Below, piece by piece: positions 1 to 5,527 of a stretch of DNA of 38,973 nt. The stretch covers positions 1 through 38,973 of the forward strand of contig MFIU01000003.1 in assembly GCA_001778985.1 (NCBI GenBank), read 5' to 3'. This DNA comes from Candidatus Giovannonibacteria bacterium RIFOXYD1_FULL_48_21 (lineage in GTDB: Bacteria > Patescibacteriota > Minisyncoccia > JACPKW01 > UBA11713). Position 1 is the stretch's first letter. Every line of letters starts with the position of its first letter. The notes under the pieces were generated by a model, which saw only the letters and a list, made by a program, of their open reading frames with translations, ran no database searches and was not told where the DNA came from. A program made the position numbers and the translations under genes.

Positions 1-1357
1 TGTTGCCAAAGAGAGAAGTGGTCGCGGTTCCTCCGATGGTGACGCCGGAGATGGAAGAAAGTCTGGTGGAGGAGGAGTTCAGAGTGCGTAAGATGTTCGC
101 CGCGTCATCCCAGAAGAAGTTGGCGTTGTCCTGCTGCAGGTTTCCCGAAGCGTCCACGAAAAGAACCGAGCCTGCTGTTCCGCTGGTAACCACCGCGCCA
201 ATCTCCATTCCAGCACCCCCAGAAGAATCTGTTCCGCATTGGACCACGCCAGAGGCGGAGGTTTCCAAAACCGAAGCGCCGTTGCAGTTTAGAATAGTAT
301 CCAGCCGTATTCCACCGCCAGTTATAGCCAAGCCGTTGGCAAAGGTAGAAGTCGCCGTTGTTGAGGTCGCGTTAATTACCGGCAGAGATAAACCGGCGTA
401 AAGAGTGGAGGTTGGGGCCGCGAAGTTGCCAATCGATTGGATGGAGAGAATCGAGCCCGGAGTCGAGGTGCCGATGCCGACAAAGTCTCCGGCATCAGTC
501 AGGCGAACAATAGTGCCGTCATCGGTCCAGCCGCTGGTGTTAGAACTTCCTCCGCCGCAGCCGGAACAGCTCCCAGTAATGGTTAGATTTCCAACGGTGA
601 GATTATCAGTATTCACCGTGCTCGCCCCAGAAGGAACCTGTATCTCCCGGATCGTTACCGTCCCCAGATTGTCGATATGCTGGGAAAGAGCGAGAGAGCG
701 CGCCACCTGTGTAATTTTATCCGACAAAGTTTTGTCAAGGTTCGACAACTTTTGGTCAACTTCTTCGGAAGACAGCCCGGCCACAAGTTTTTCAATAATT
801 CTTTCAGTACTGCGTCCTCCTTCCACCCGGAGCCCGTTCGTCTGTGAGCGTTCGAGCTCGGCCTGAAGTTTTTTGACCTCCTCCCGAAGCGGCTCGAGCT
901 CATTCGGACCGAGGGTCAATGTGAGCGGCAATTCGGAGACTGGCCTCGCGCCGAGCAACGACAATTTCAACGAGCGGCCAAAATCTTCCAAGCGAAACCC
1001 AAACGTAGCAAATAATCCAGCAACTTGGTCAGAGTCGCCGAGGTTAAGCGGGGAGGACGCAAAGATAAAAAGTGATATGAAAATAACGGCCAGAACCAGG
1101 CCTGTTTTCAGGCCCGGAAGCCGACTTCGGTATTCAAAATGCTTTAAAAGTTTATCTTCGGGCTTTTTCCGAAAATAATCAGTTTCGGCGACCAGCCGCA
1201 AGATGGCGTTATATTCCTCATCAGTATAAAAACGCCACCCGTGTAGGTCCCGACTGGCCTTTGGAATTTTGCCTTCTGACTCCCAATTCAAAAAGGTGGT
1301 CTTGGCCACGCCAAGCCGCTTTATTAAATCGGCTACGTTGTGAGAAACAGGGCTCAA
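1..1357 (-). CDS. Membrane-anchored surface protein with N-terminal MerR-like HTH (3' end beyond window)
   Basis: No ORF caller using only ATG would find this gene; it starts at TTG (1357-1355), eight nt after an AGGA ribosome-binding site, and an in-frame TGA lies just upstream. Residues 7-50 read as a MerR/helix-turn-helix DNA-binding domain (LIKRLGVAKTTFLNWESEGK, then GWRFYTDEE). A transmembrane helix follows at about 84-101, then a coiled coil at about 150-230 (EELxxEV-type heptads), then a Ser/Thr/Gly-rich repetitive region containing the GIGTSTPGS motif typical of tail-fibre or S74-type surface proteins. About 452 codons are visible without a stop. Domain order implies DNA binding in the cytoplasm and a long exported stalk. 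The repeat region is common in Parcubacteria surface proteins (established); a regulatory role for the HTH is inference. Confidence 0.85.
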   Translation of the reverse strand, partial: MSPVSHNVADLIKRLGVAKTTFLNWESEGKIPKASRDLHGWRFYTDEEYNAILRLVAETDYFRKKPEDKLLKHFEYRSRLPGLKTGLVLAVIFISLFIFASSPLNLGDSDQVAGLFATFGFRLEDFGRSLKLSLLGARPVSELPLTLTLGPNELEPLREEVKKLQAELERSQTNGLRVEGGRSTERIIEKLVAGLSSEEVDQKLSNLDKTLSDKITQVARSLALSQHIDNLGTVTIREIQVPSGASTVNTDNLTVGNLTITGSCSGCGGGSSNTSGWTDDGTIVRLTDAGDFVGIGTSTPGSILSIQSIGNFAAPTSTLYAGLSLPVINATSTTATSTFANGLAITGGGIRLDTILNCNGASVLETSASGVVQCGTDSSGGAGMEIGAVVTSGTAGSVLFVDASGNLQQDNANFFWDDAANILRTLNSSSTRLSSISGVTIGGTATTSLFGN

Positions 1358-1391
1358 AAAAGAATCCTGATTTGCTCTTTGTCAGAAACAT

Positions 1392-1413
1392 AAAAAGAGC
1401 CTCGAAAAGGCCC
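1392..1413 (-). terminator. Attenuator-like hairpin in the leader of the surface-protein gene
   Basis: On the minus strand a 7-bp stem (AAGGGCC paired with GGCTCTT, one G-T pair, loop TTTTCGA) runs directly into five T residues. It lies between the predicted transcription start (about 1436) and the TTG start codon (1357), so it would act as premature terminator of that gene's own transcript. No alternative anti-terminator was worked out. Confidence 0.5.
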
Positions 1414-1434
1414 TTCCCATAGAACGCGTTAGCT

Positions 1435-1449
1435 GTATACATAGTATAC
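1435..1449. promoter_or_regulatory. GTATAC-ATA-GTATAC palindromic operator candidate
   Basis: Two GTATAC half-sites separated by 3 nt. The palindrome covers the -10 box (TATACT, minus strand, 1448-1443) of the surface-protein promoter, a position suited to repression. Related half-sites recur at 2063-2081. Confidence 0.5.
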
Positions 1450-1471
1450 ATGGATACCTGCGTGAATTCAA
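1443..1471 (-). promoter_or_regulatory. Promoter of the surface-protein gene
   Basis: Minus-strand -35 TTGAAT (1471-1466), 17-nt spacer, -10 TATACT (1448-1443). The predicted start of transcription is near 1436, giving a leader of about 78 nt that contains the attenuator-like hairpin. Confidence 0.5.
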
Positions 1472-1476
1472 ACGGC

Positions 1477-1518
1477 TGTGGATAACTCCTTGACGTGCTC
1501 CAGCCTCCGGTGTATTAT
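1477..1518 (+). promoter_or_regulatory. DnaA box plus consensus-like promoter for the 1.5-1.74 kb RNA
   Basis: A perfect DnaA box (TGTGGATAA, complement TTATCCACA, 1477-1485) is followed 4 nt later by -35 TTGACG (1490-1495), a 17-nt spacer and -10 TATTAT (1513-1518). The box also lies just upstream of the divergent minus-strand promoter at 1443-1471, so it could control both directions. The same geometry recurs at 29703-29744. Confidence 0.65.
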
Positions 1519-1524
1519 TTTAAT

Positions 1525-1738
1525 AGAGTCTCAAAAATGGAACGCTCTTTAACGAGTCAAATTCTCTGCCGATTATCAAGGAGAAATTAAAGGAGAAATT
1601 ATTAGTTAATATTGTTCTTTGTTCCGACATAGAAAGGATAGATAGCGGAAGGCGAGGAGGTCCTTCCCAAAACGCAATTAGCCGGCAGAGAACGGAACCG
1701 AAGGCCCCACAGCTCGAAACATAGCACGGGGCCTTTTT
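1525..1738 (+). ncRNA. Putative structured small RNA (unknown family)
   Basis: About 210 nt from the predicted start to a strong terminator. A perfect 10-bp long-range helix (TTCTCTGCCG 1562-1571 with CGGCAGAGAA 1683-1692) closes the body, and a GGAAGG/CCTTCC hairpin sits inside. Just after the 5' strand of the closing helix lie two tandem 12-nt repeats AAGGAGAAATTA (1578-1589, 1590-1601), each holding a Shine-Dalgarno core. Only very short ATG ORFs are present (17 codons from 1536). A closing stem of this size resembles 6S RNA in outline, but no family could be assigned by eye. Confidence 0.45.
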
Positions 1739-1739
1739 T
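1701..1739 (+). terminator. Intrinsic terminator of the putative small RNA
   Basis: Perfect 8-bp stem AAGGCCCC (1701-1708) with GGGGCCTT (1728-1735), followed by a T run (1734-1739). Confidence 0.8.
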
Positions 1740-1740
1740 G

Positions 1741-2022
1741 TTACTTTTTTATAAGCCCGAAACGGTGCATTACCCTCAAAATACGCTTCTTATTGACCTG
1801 AAGCTCTTTGGCTATCCTCCGGTGTCCGTATGATGGGTGAAGGCGTAAGATTTCTTCCAATTTGGCCTTCAAGACCAAATCCTTCGAAAGTGTGTCCGAA
1901 CGGTAGTAAAGGGTCGAGCGCGTAATCCCGAGCTAAGCCGTATAGTTAAGGATGGCCATTAGTTCATAAAGTGTGAGCGGTAAGTTTTGACACAGCGTGC
2001 GGTAATATAAAAGATGCCGCAC
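1741..2022 (-). pseudogene. IS3-type transposase (orfB) N-terminal remnant with in-frame TAG
   Basis: Read from GTG at 2022, the frame gives an N-terminal stretch of 29 codons, a TAG stop (1935-1933), then continues in the same frame with LGITRSTLYYRS and HPSYGHRRIAKELQVNKKR...LRVMHRFGL before TAA at 1743-1741. The second part is the HTH_21-type region found in IS3/IS481 transposases, where Tyr-Gly-x-Arg-Arg-Ile and NKKRxLRxM are hallmark positions. The catalytic DDE (rve) domain that should follow is missing altogether. It is a decayed insertion sequence, not an active transposase. No terminal inverted repeats were identified. Confidence 0.75.
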
Positions 2023-2039
2023 AACTTAAATCCTTAATA

Positions 2040-2081
2040 ACGTATGCTATTGTATGCTATAGACGTATACTATTGTATACT
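2040..2081. repeat. Two tandem 19-bp palindromic units (GTATRC type)
   Basis: ACGTATGCTATTGTATGCT (2040-2058) and ACGTATACTATTGTATACT (2063-2081) match at 17 of 19 positions with a 23-bp period; each is a dyad of GTATRC half-sites. They lie between the transposase remnant and the stop of the next minus-strand gene and resemble the GTATAC palindrome at 1435-1449. They could be operators or the remains of a mobile-element end. Confidence 0.55.
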
Positions 2082-2082
2082 A

Positions 2083-2802
2083 CTAGCTACCAGTTTTCTC
2101 TAGAGACAAGGAGCTGTAAATAACTAAAAGCCCGGCAATCGTGGCCAGCTCCGCGAGGATGACTATCCAAAAGCCGTAAAGCGGAAACGCGCTCAAGACA
2201 AAAGCTAAAAAAGCGGCCGCGGCCAAAAGAACGAAACCCGCGCCCAACCGCAAGCCTTTGGCTCTGACCGAAACCTCCTTGATATAAGCCGAACTGTAAA
2301 AAAAGAAAAAGAGGCCCGAGAAAAGGCTTAAGGCGGTTCCTCCGATGCCTATCAGCAATCTCACCCAGGCCGCTCCCCCATGGCTCCAGCTTATCAATCC
2401 AACGCCGTCCACAACGATTTCATGCAATCTAGCCGGCCCTAAATCCCAAAGGCTGAAAATAAAAACCAAAATTCCGGTCCCTAAAACCGAATAAAAAGCA
2501 TAGGGAGAAAACGCGGCATAATTTATGCCTCCCAATTTAAAGATTAAAGAAAGAAAAACAGCTATGCCGGCGTACAGAAAAAGATGAGCAAAAACGAAAA
2601 ACCCCTGAACTAATATCGGGGAGTCCGGCACGAAAAAAGGAAAACCGAGGAAGGCGAAGAAAACGCCGAAAACCAGGTAAAAGGAGGCGAAGTTTTGAAC
2701 CAAGGCGTTGCCGGATTGGCGGAAAGAAACCCGCAGTCTTTGCGCGAGCAAAAAGCAGACCAGGGCGTTAAGCAAATCAATAAACGAACTTAAGGAAAAC
2801 AT
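2083..2802 (-). CDS. Polytopic membrane protein, function unknown
   Basis: The 239-residue product is almost wholly hydrophobic, with about seven predicted transmembrane helices, small loops and no catalytic motif that I recognise. The arrangement recalls 7TM sensor domains, but no signalling domain follows. The ATG at 2802 sits 7 nt after a perfect TATAAT (minus strand, 2815-2810), which itself overlaps the stop of the DedA-like gene upstream, so a leaderless transcript is likely. It is the last gene of a three-gene minus-strand run. Confidence 0.75.
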   Translation of the reverse strand: MFSLSSFIDLLNALVCFLLAQRLRVSFRQSGNALVQNFASFYLVFGVFFAFLGFPFFVPDSPILVQGFFVFAHLFLYAGIAVFLSLIFKLGGINYAAFSPYAFYSVLGTGILVFIFSLWDLGPARLHEIVVDGVGLISWSHGGAAWVRLLIGIGGTALSLFSGLFFFFYSSAYIKEVSVRAKGLRLGAGFVLLAAAAFLAFVLSAFPLYGFWIVILAELATIAGLLVIYSSLSLEKTGS

Positions 2803-2810
2803 TCTTTAAA

Positions 2811-3389
2811 TTATAGCAAACTTGACAAAAAGTCGTAGGCGCGCGTCGAGAGATAAGCTAGAGAGACGTTAAAAATCGCGTTGCCCAATCCCAGCGGAAT
2901 CATCACGCGCCAGAAAGGATATCGCGCGATACCGGCGGAAATAGTGATGAAGTCGTTGGAAAAAGGCACGAACGAACCGTACAACAAACAAAACAAAGGC
3001 AAGATTTTGGGATGCGTCGAATTAAAAGAATAAATCTGCTGAAAAATTCTTTGCACGCCCTCCGGAGCAATGGCGCCCCCGCGATAACCGACGTAATAGG
3101 AAGTGGAGTCCCCCAGCATAACTCCGCCGGCGGCCGAGAAGCCCAAAAACAGCGGGTTAAGACCGCCGGTGGCGAGCGTAATGAGAAATAAATGATAAGG
3201 AACGCCGCTGAAAGTTGTCAGCCCTCCCAAAAAAGCCAGGATAAAAAGAAGGGCGTATGCGTTGTTCACGCCGATTAAATCAACGATGCGTTCCGGGCTG
3301 GAATAGGCAAACAGATAAAAAGAAAGGCTGGCAAAAAATAAGAGGGGCAGAATCCCCAGTAGATACTTTAATTTTTTCTTATCAATCAT
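2811..3389 (-). CDS. DedA/VTT-like membrane protein
   Basis: 192 residues with an N-terminal helix (about 10-30) and several further helices. The central GGLTTFSGVPYHLFLITLA and GGVMLGDSTSYYVGYRGG segments match the pattern of the SNARE-associated/DedA (VTT) family, where a re-entrant loop and a GDxxxYxxGxxxG segment are conserved. Family members take part in membrane lipid homeostasis. The start overlaps the stop of the preceding gene by 8 nt, so translation is probably coupled. Assignment is by motif only. Confidence 0.7.
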   Translation of the reverse strand: MIDKKKLKYLLGILPLLFFASLSFYLFAYSSPERIVDLIGVNNAYALLFILAFLGGLTTFSGVPYHLFLITLATGGLNPLFLGFSAAGGVMLGDSTSYYVGYRGGAIAPEGVQRIFQQIYSFNSTHPKILPLFCLLYGSFVPFSNDFITISAGIARYPFWRVMIPLGLGNAIFNVSLAYLSTRAYDFLSSLL

Positions 3390-3738
3390 CAGCGAAAATA
3401 CGGATGACTCTAGCCTCTATTTGCTTTTCATCATTTGGAGAGCCGACCACAATCACGTAACTGCCGACCCGCAAAGCCTCCTTGGTAATAAATTGTCTCC
3501 CCTTCCTGACTCGCGTATCGCTTTCAATCAAAATTGATTTTTCTCTGTCATTCTCGTCTATGATGGTAAAGCCGCCGTCATGGATTTCCGTGATTTTGCC
3601 AAAATACTGGTCTTCTGCCCAGCGCTGGAAAAACCCGGTTTTGATTCCAGCCGCGAACATAACGGCGTTAATCAGCACGACGGCCAGCAAGAACCCGACA
3701 AAAACAAAAATAATGCGTTTAAGAATGGGGTAATTCAT
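3382..3738 (-). CDS. Small membrane-anchored protein with C-terminal beta domain (DUF5666-like)
   Basis: 118 residues. One transmembrane helix (about 8-30) is followed by a soluble domain of alternating strands (FGKITEIHDGGFTIIDEND...SILIESDTRVRKG, then VGSYVIVVGSPND), the OB-like pattern seen in DUF5666-type proteins. It is the first gene of the run with the DedA-like protein and the polytopic membrane protein. An AT-rich stretch directly before the ATG could supply a -10 box. Function unknown; extracytoplasmic location inferred from the anchor. Confidence 0.65.
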   Translation of the reverse strand: MNYPILKRIIFVFVGFLLAVVLINAVMFAAGIKTGFFQRWAEDQYFGKITEIHDGGFTIIDENDREKSILIESDTRVRKGRQFITKEALRVGSYVIVVGSPNDEKQIEARVIRIFADD

Positions 3739-3787
3739 TATTAAAATATTACCATAAACTTCGGGAAAGAAATTAATAAAATAGAAA

Positions 3788-3812
3788 AGGCCTGAAATGG
3801 CAGGCCTCTTCT
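3788..3812 (-). terminator. Intrinsic terminator after the metalloprotease remnant
   Basis: Minus-strand stem built on GGCCTG/CAGGCC with a 6-nt loop, followed by a T-rich stretch (TTTTCTATTTT). It ends transcription from the tRNA-Trp side before the 3738 gene. Confidence 0.7.
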
Positions 3813-3833
3813 ATAATAAGTGTTTCTTATTGA

Positions 3834-4031
3834 TTACAGAGCACAACCCGGTCCAGCACTTATATTTCCAGTGCCGTAGAGCGCATCCATACCCAGTTTA
3901 TCTCCCAAACCTAAAGTTCGTTTCTGAATTTCTCCCAGGCCCGCAAATTTGTACATCGTGAGACATCCGCTTCTGGGTGGATTATCATGACCCAATCCGG
4001 CTACATGGCCGAATTCGTGAGAGGCAACATT
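3834..4031 (-). pseudogene. Matrixin-type zinc metalloprotease, C-terminal remnant
   Basis: Translation of this stretch gives the zinc-binding signature HEFGHVAGLGHD, the HExxHxxGxxHD motif of matrixins (peptidase M10), followed by a likely Met-turn segment (CLTMYKFAG) and a natural-looking C-terminus. An in-frame TAA stands one codon before the readable part, there is no start codon, and no upstream catalytic-domain sequence is found before tRNA-Trp. The gene is therefore cut off at its 5' end. A terminator follows, consistent with once having been a complete gene. Confidence 0.75.
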
Positions 4032-4131
4032 TTAAACCTTTTGTTTCGGTAAATGTATAGCATGATAGGGATTAGTTGTAAAGTCTTTTTTAGCATGGGG
4101 AAATTTCTTTTCGCGTTTGCAAATTCCTGTC

Positions 4132-4205
4132 TGGCGGGAGCGCCAGGATTCGAACCTGGATTACTGGTTTTGGAGACCAGAGTCCTGCCGTTGAACGACG
4201 CTCCC
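4132..4205 (-). tRNA. tRNA-Trp(CCA)
   Basis: Full cloverleaf on the minus strand: acceptor GGGAGCG/CGCTCCC, anticodon arm CTGGT-CTCCAAA-ACCAG with anticodon CCA, T arm CCAGG-TTCGAAT-CCTGG, discriminator G. The 3' CCA is encoded (4134-4132). Its first 45 nt also form the end of the overlapping GIY-YIG reading frame. Confidence 0.95.
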
Positions 4206-4445
4206 ACTTATTAACTCTTTTAATAATTTCCTTGCCTTTCCCCCACCCTTGAAATATTTTTCTCTGGCTTGAGCTCTTGCTTTTGTATCAAACTCTTCCT
4301 TATAAACCAAGTCGAGTGGCCTTCGATTCTTAGTTGAAATAACTAAACCTTCCTGATGTTGCATCAAGCGTAATTCAAGATTTCCAGTAAAACCAACATA
4401 CAATTTACCATCTTTCTTACTTTTCAGAACATAAACTGTAAACAT
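4161..4445 (-). CDS. GIY-YIG nuclease-superfamily protein overlapping tRNA-Trp
   Basis: 94 residues beginning MFTVYVLKS and continuing KLYVGFTGNLELRLMQH: the GIY-YIG module of the small UvrC/homing-endonuclease-like family. Here the first signature is VYVLKS and the second YVGFT; R26 in the ELRLMQH helix is the usual catalytic Arg position. The last 15 residues are encoded by the 5' half of tRNA-Trp on the same strand, so coding and tRNA sequence share 45 bp. A perfect 16-bp GC-rich palindrome (4459-4474) stands just before the start. Compare the second GIY-YIG gene at 6578. Biological role unknown. Confidence 0.8.
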   Translation of the reverse strand: MFTVYVLKSKKDGKLYVGFTGNLELRLMQHQEGLVISTKNRRPLDLVYKEEFDTKARAQAREKYFKGGGKARKLLKELISGSVVQRQDSGLQNQ

Positions 4446-4458
4446 TTTTAAGGATTCG

Positions 4459-4474
4459 CCCGGCAGCTGCCGGG
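4459..4474. repeat. Perfect 16-bp palindrome upstream of GIY-YIG gene
   Basis: CCCGGCAGCTGCCGGG, between the phosphatidyltransferase stop and the GIY-YIG start. It shares the CCGGCAG core with the in-gene palindromes at 32831-32854 and 36351-36373. Confidence 0.7.
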
Positions 4475-4484
4475 TTGGAGAGCG

Positions 4485-5219
4485 TCATGATGCCGTTTCA
4501 CCATACCCCCGTTTTTCTTCTCTTAAAATTCTCAAATGCGCCGAGTGGAACAAGAGCGAAAGCCAGGAAATCGAGATGGACATTATGATAAGCGTTTCGG
4601 CCGCGATATCCAAAGTTCTACTATATGGTATCAAAATCAGCAAGAGGACGCCTATCCAGGCGAGCGTCAGACGGACTCTGTCCAGCGCGAATTTATAATC
4701 TTCACCCGAGGAGAAAATATTTCCTCCGGAAGCTTTAAACTCGAGCATCCTTATAAAACCCAGAAAAATCCAGCCGGTGAAAAACCACCAAAAAAATTCC
4801 TCGCGCAAAAACCCCTGAATGATGAGAAAATAACCAAGCGTCAGAGCCAAGAATAAATCTCGGCTCACGTCCAGCATCGCCCCGAGTTTCGTCACGCGAT
4901 TATTATTCCGCGCTAGCGAACCGTCGAGCATGTCGGTAAAGCCGGCGAAAAGCGCTGTCAGAAAAATTACCAAAGGAGGGGCGCTGATTGAAAAAAGATA
5001 AATCAGCAAAAACACCAAGACAAACCCAAAAAGGCTGACGGCGTTCGGCGCGAGAAAAGTCAGGCGGTCAGTCATAAATTTCAAAGACTTATCCCGCCAG
5101 TCCGCTTCCGAGCTCGTGGTGTGCGAAAGGAAGAGATGCAGGGTTTCTTTTTTCAAAACCAGCGGCAGCAGAAAATAGCCGAGAAGAGCCGCTAGCGCGA
5201 AAACCCCCAAGGACGGCAT
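4485..5219 (-). CDS. CDP-alcohol phosphatidyltransferase family protein
   Basis: 244 residues, integral membrane. The segment DMLDGSLARNNNRVTKLGAM, continuing LDVSRD, fits the family signature DxxDGxxAR(x8)GxxLDxxxD in which the Asp residues bind two metal ions and the CDP group. Such enzymes make phospholipids by joining a CDP-activated lipid to an alcohol; the exact substrate cannot be told from sequence. The N-terminal hydrophobic stretch and four or more later helices fit the fold. ATG lies 2 nt after the L33 stop, so the two are likely co-transcribed. Confidence 0.8.
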   Translation of the reverse strand: MPSLGVFALAALLGYFLLPLVLKKETLHLFLSHTTSSEADWRDKSLKFMTDRLTFLAPNAVSLFGFVLVFLLIYLFSISAPPLVIFLTALFAGFTDMLDGSLARNNNRVTKLGAMLDVSRDLFLALTLGYFLIIQGFLREEFFWWFFTGWIFLGFIRMLEFKASGGNIFSSGEDYKFALDRVRLTLAWIGVLLLILIPYSRTLDIAAETLIIMSISISWLSLLFHSAHLRILREEKRGYGETAS

Positions 5220-5221
5220 AG

Positions 5222-5380
5222 TTACGCCTTGGCCTCTTTATGCAAGGTGCGCTTTTTGCACCAGCTGCAAAACTTTTGGAATTCGAGCTTCCGCTCCACC
5301 TTTTTCTTGTTCTTGCTCGAGTAGTAGTTGAAGCGCTTGCAGACCGAACACTGAAATTTTATTAAATTTACTTGCGCCAT
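5222..5380 (-). CDS. rpmG: 50S ribosomal protein L33
   Basis: 52 residues from ATG at 5380: begins MAQVNLIKFQCSVCKRFNYY and has the two CxxC pairs (CSVC, CSWC) that bind zinc, with a basic KNKKKVERKLE middle. Length and motif order match zinc-type L33, a component of the large subunit near the E site. It follows tRNA-Thr on the same strand, the arrangement common in bacteria around L33. It is short enough to be missed by length filters. Confidence 0.9.
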   Translation of the reverse strand: MAQVNLIKFQCSVCKRFNYYSSKNKKKVERKLEFQKFCSWCKKRTLHKEAKA

Positions 5381-5400
5381 GTTTATCCGCTAAAAGCGGG

Positions 5401-5473
5401 AGCCGATGGCCGGAATCGAACCGGCGACCTTTCCCTTACCATGGGAATGCTCTGCCGTCTGAGCTACATCGGC
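5401..5473 (-). tRNA. tRNA-Thr(GGT)
   Basis: Acceptor GCCGATG/CATCGGC, anticodon arm TTCCC-ATGGTAA-GGGAA with anticodon GGT, T arm GCCGG-TTCGATT-CCGGC. Discriminator T, and the following bases are CCC, so the terminal CCA is not encoded and must be added after transcription. Confidence 0.95.
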
Positions 5474-5514
5474 CTTCACGTTAAAACCTAGTTTATCAAA
5501 AATACGGCAAATGG

Positions 5515-5520
5515 TAAAAT
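5515..5520 (+). promoter_or_regulatory. -10 box for a leaderless transcript (ABC substrate-binding gene)
   Basis: TAAAAT at 5515-5520, 7 nt before the ATG at 5528. No Shine-Dalgarno is present in between. Confidence 0.45.
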
Positions 5521-5527
5521 AAGTACA

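Noticed and set aside
3-1178. Chain of plus-strand ORFs at the window start
   Set aside because: They are antisense to a minus-strand frame that is open for 452 codons and has HTH, TM and GIGTSTP motifs; the plus frames have no recognisable domains.
1221-1451. 76-codon minus-strand ORF starting MYTMYTAN
   Set aside because: It begins before the predicted transcription start and is out of frame with the HTH domain; its sequence comes from operator and leader hairpin DNA.
1477-1485. Replication origin
   Set aside because: Only one perfect DnaA box at each site, no cluster, no dnaA or dnaN gene and no AT-rich unwinding element, so a promoter role is preferred.
1933-1935. Recoding of TAG in the transposase remnant
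   Set aside because: No sign of pyrrolysine machinery, TAG is a normal stop elsewhere (for example rpsB), and the DDE domain is missing, so decay explains it.
2040-2081. CRISPR array
   Set aside because: Only two short units with a 4-nt gap, palindromic, and no cas genes.
4001-4207. 68-codon ORF over tRNA-Trp
   Set aside because: Translation of the tRNA and its flank; no protein features.
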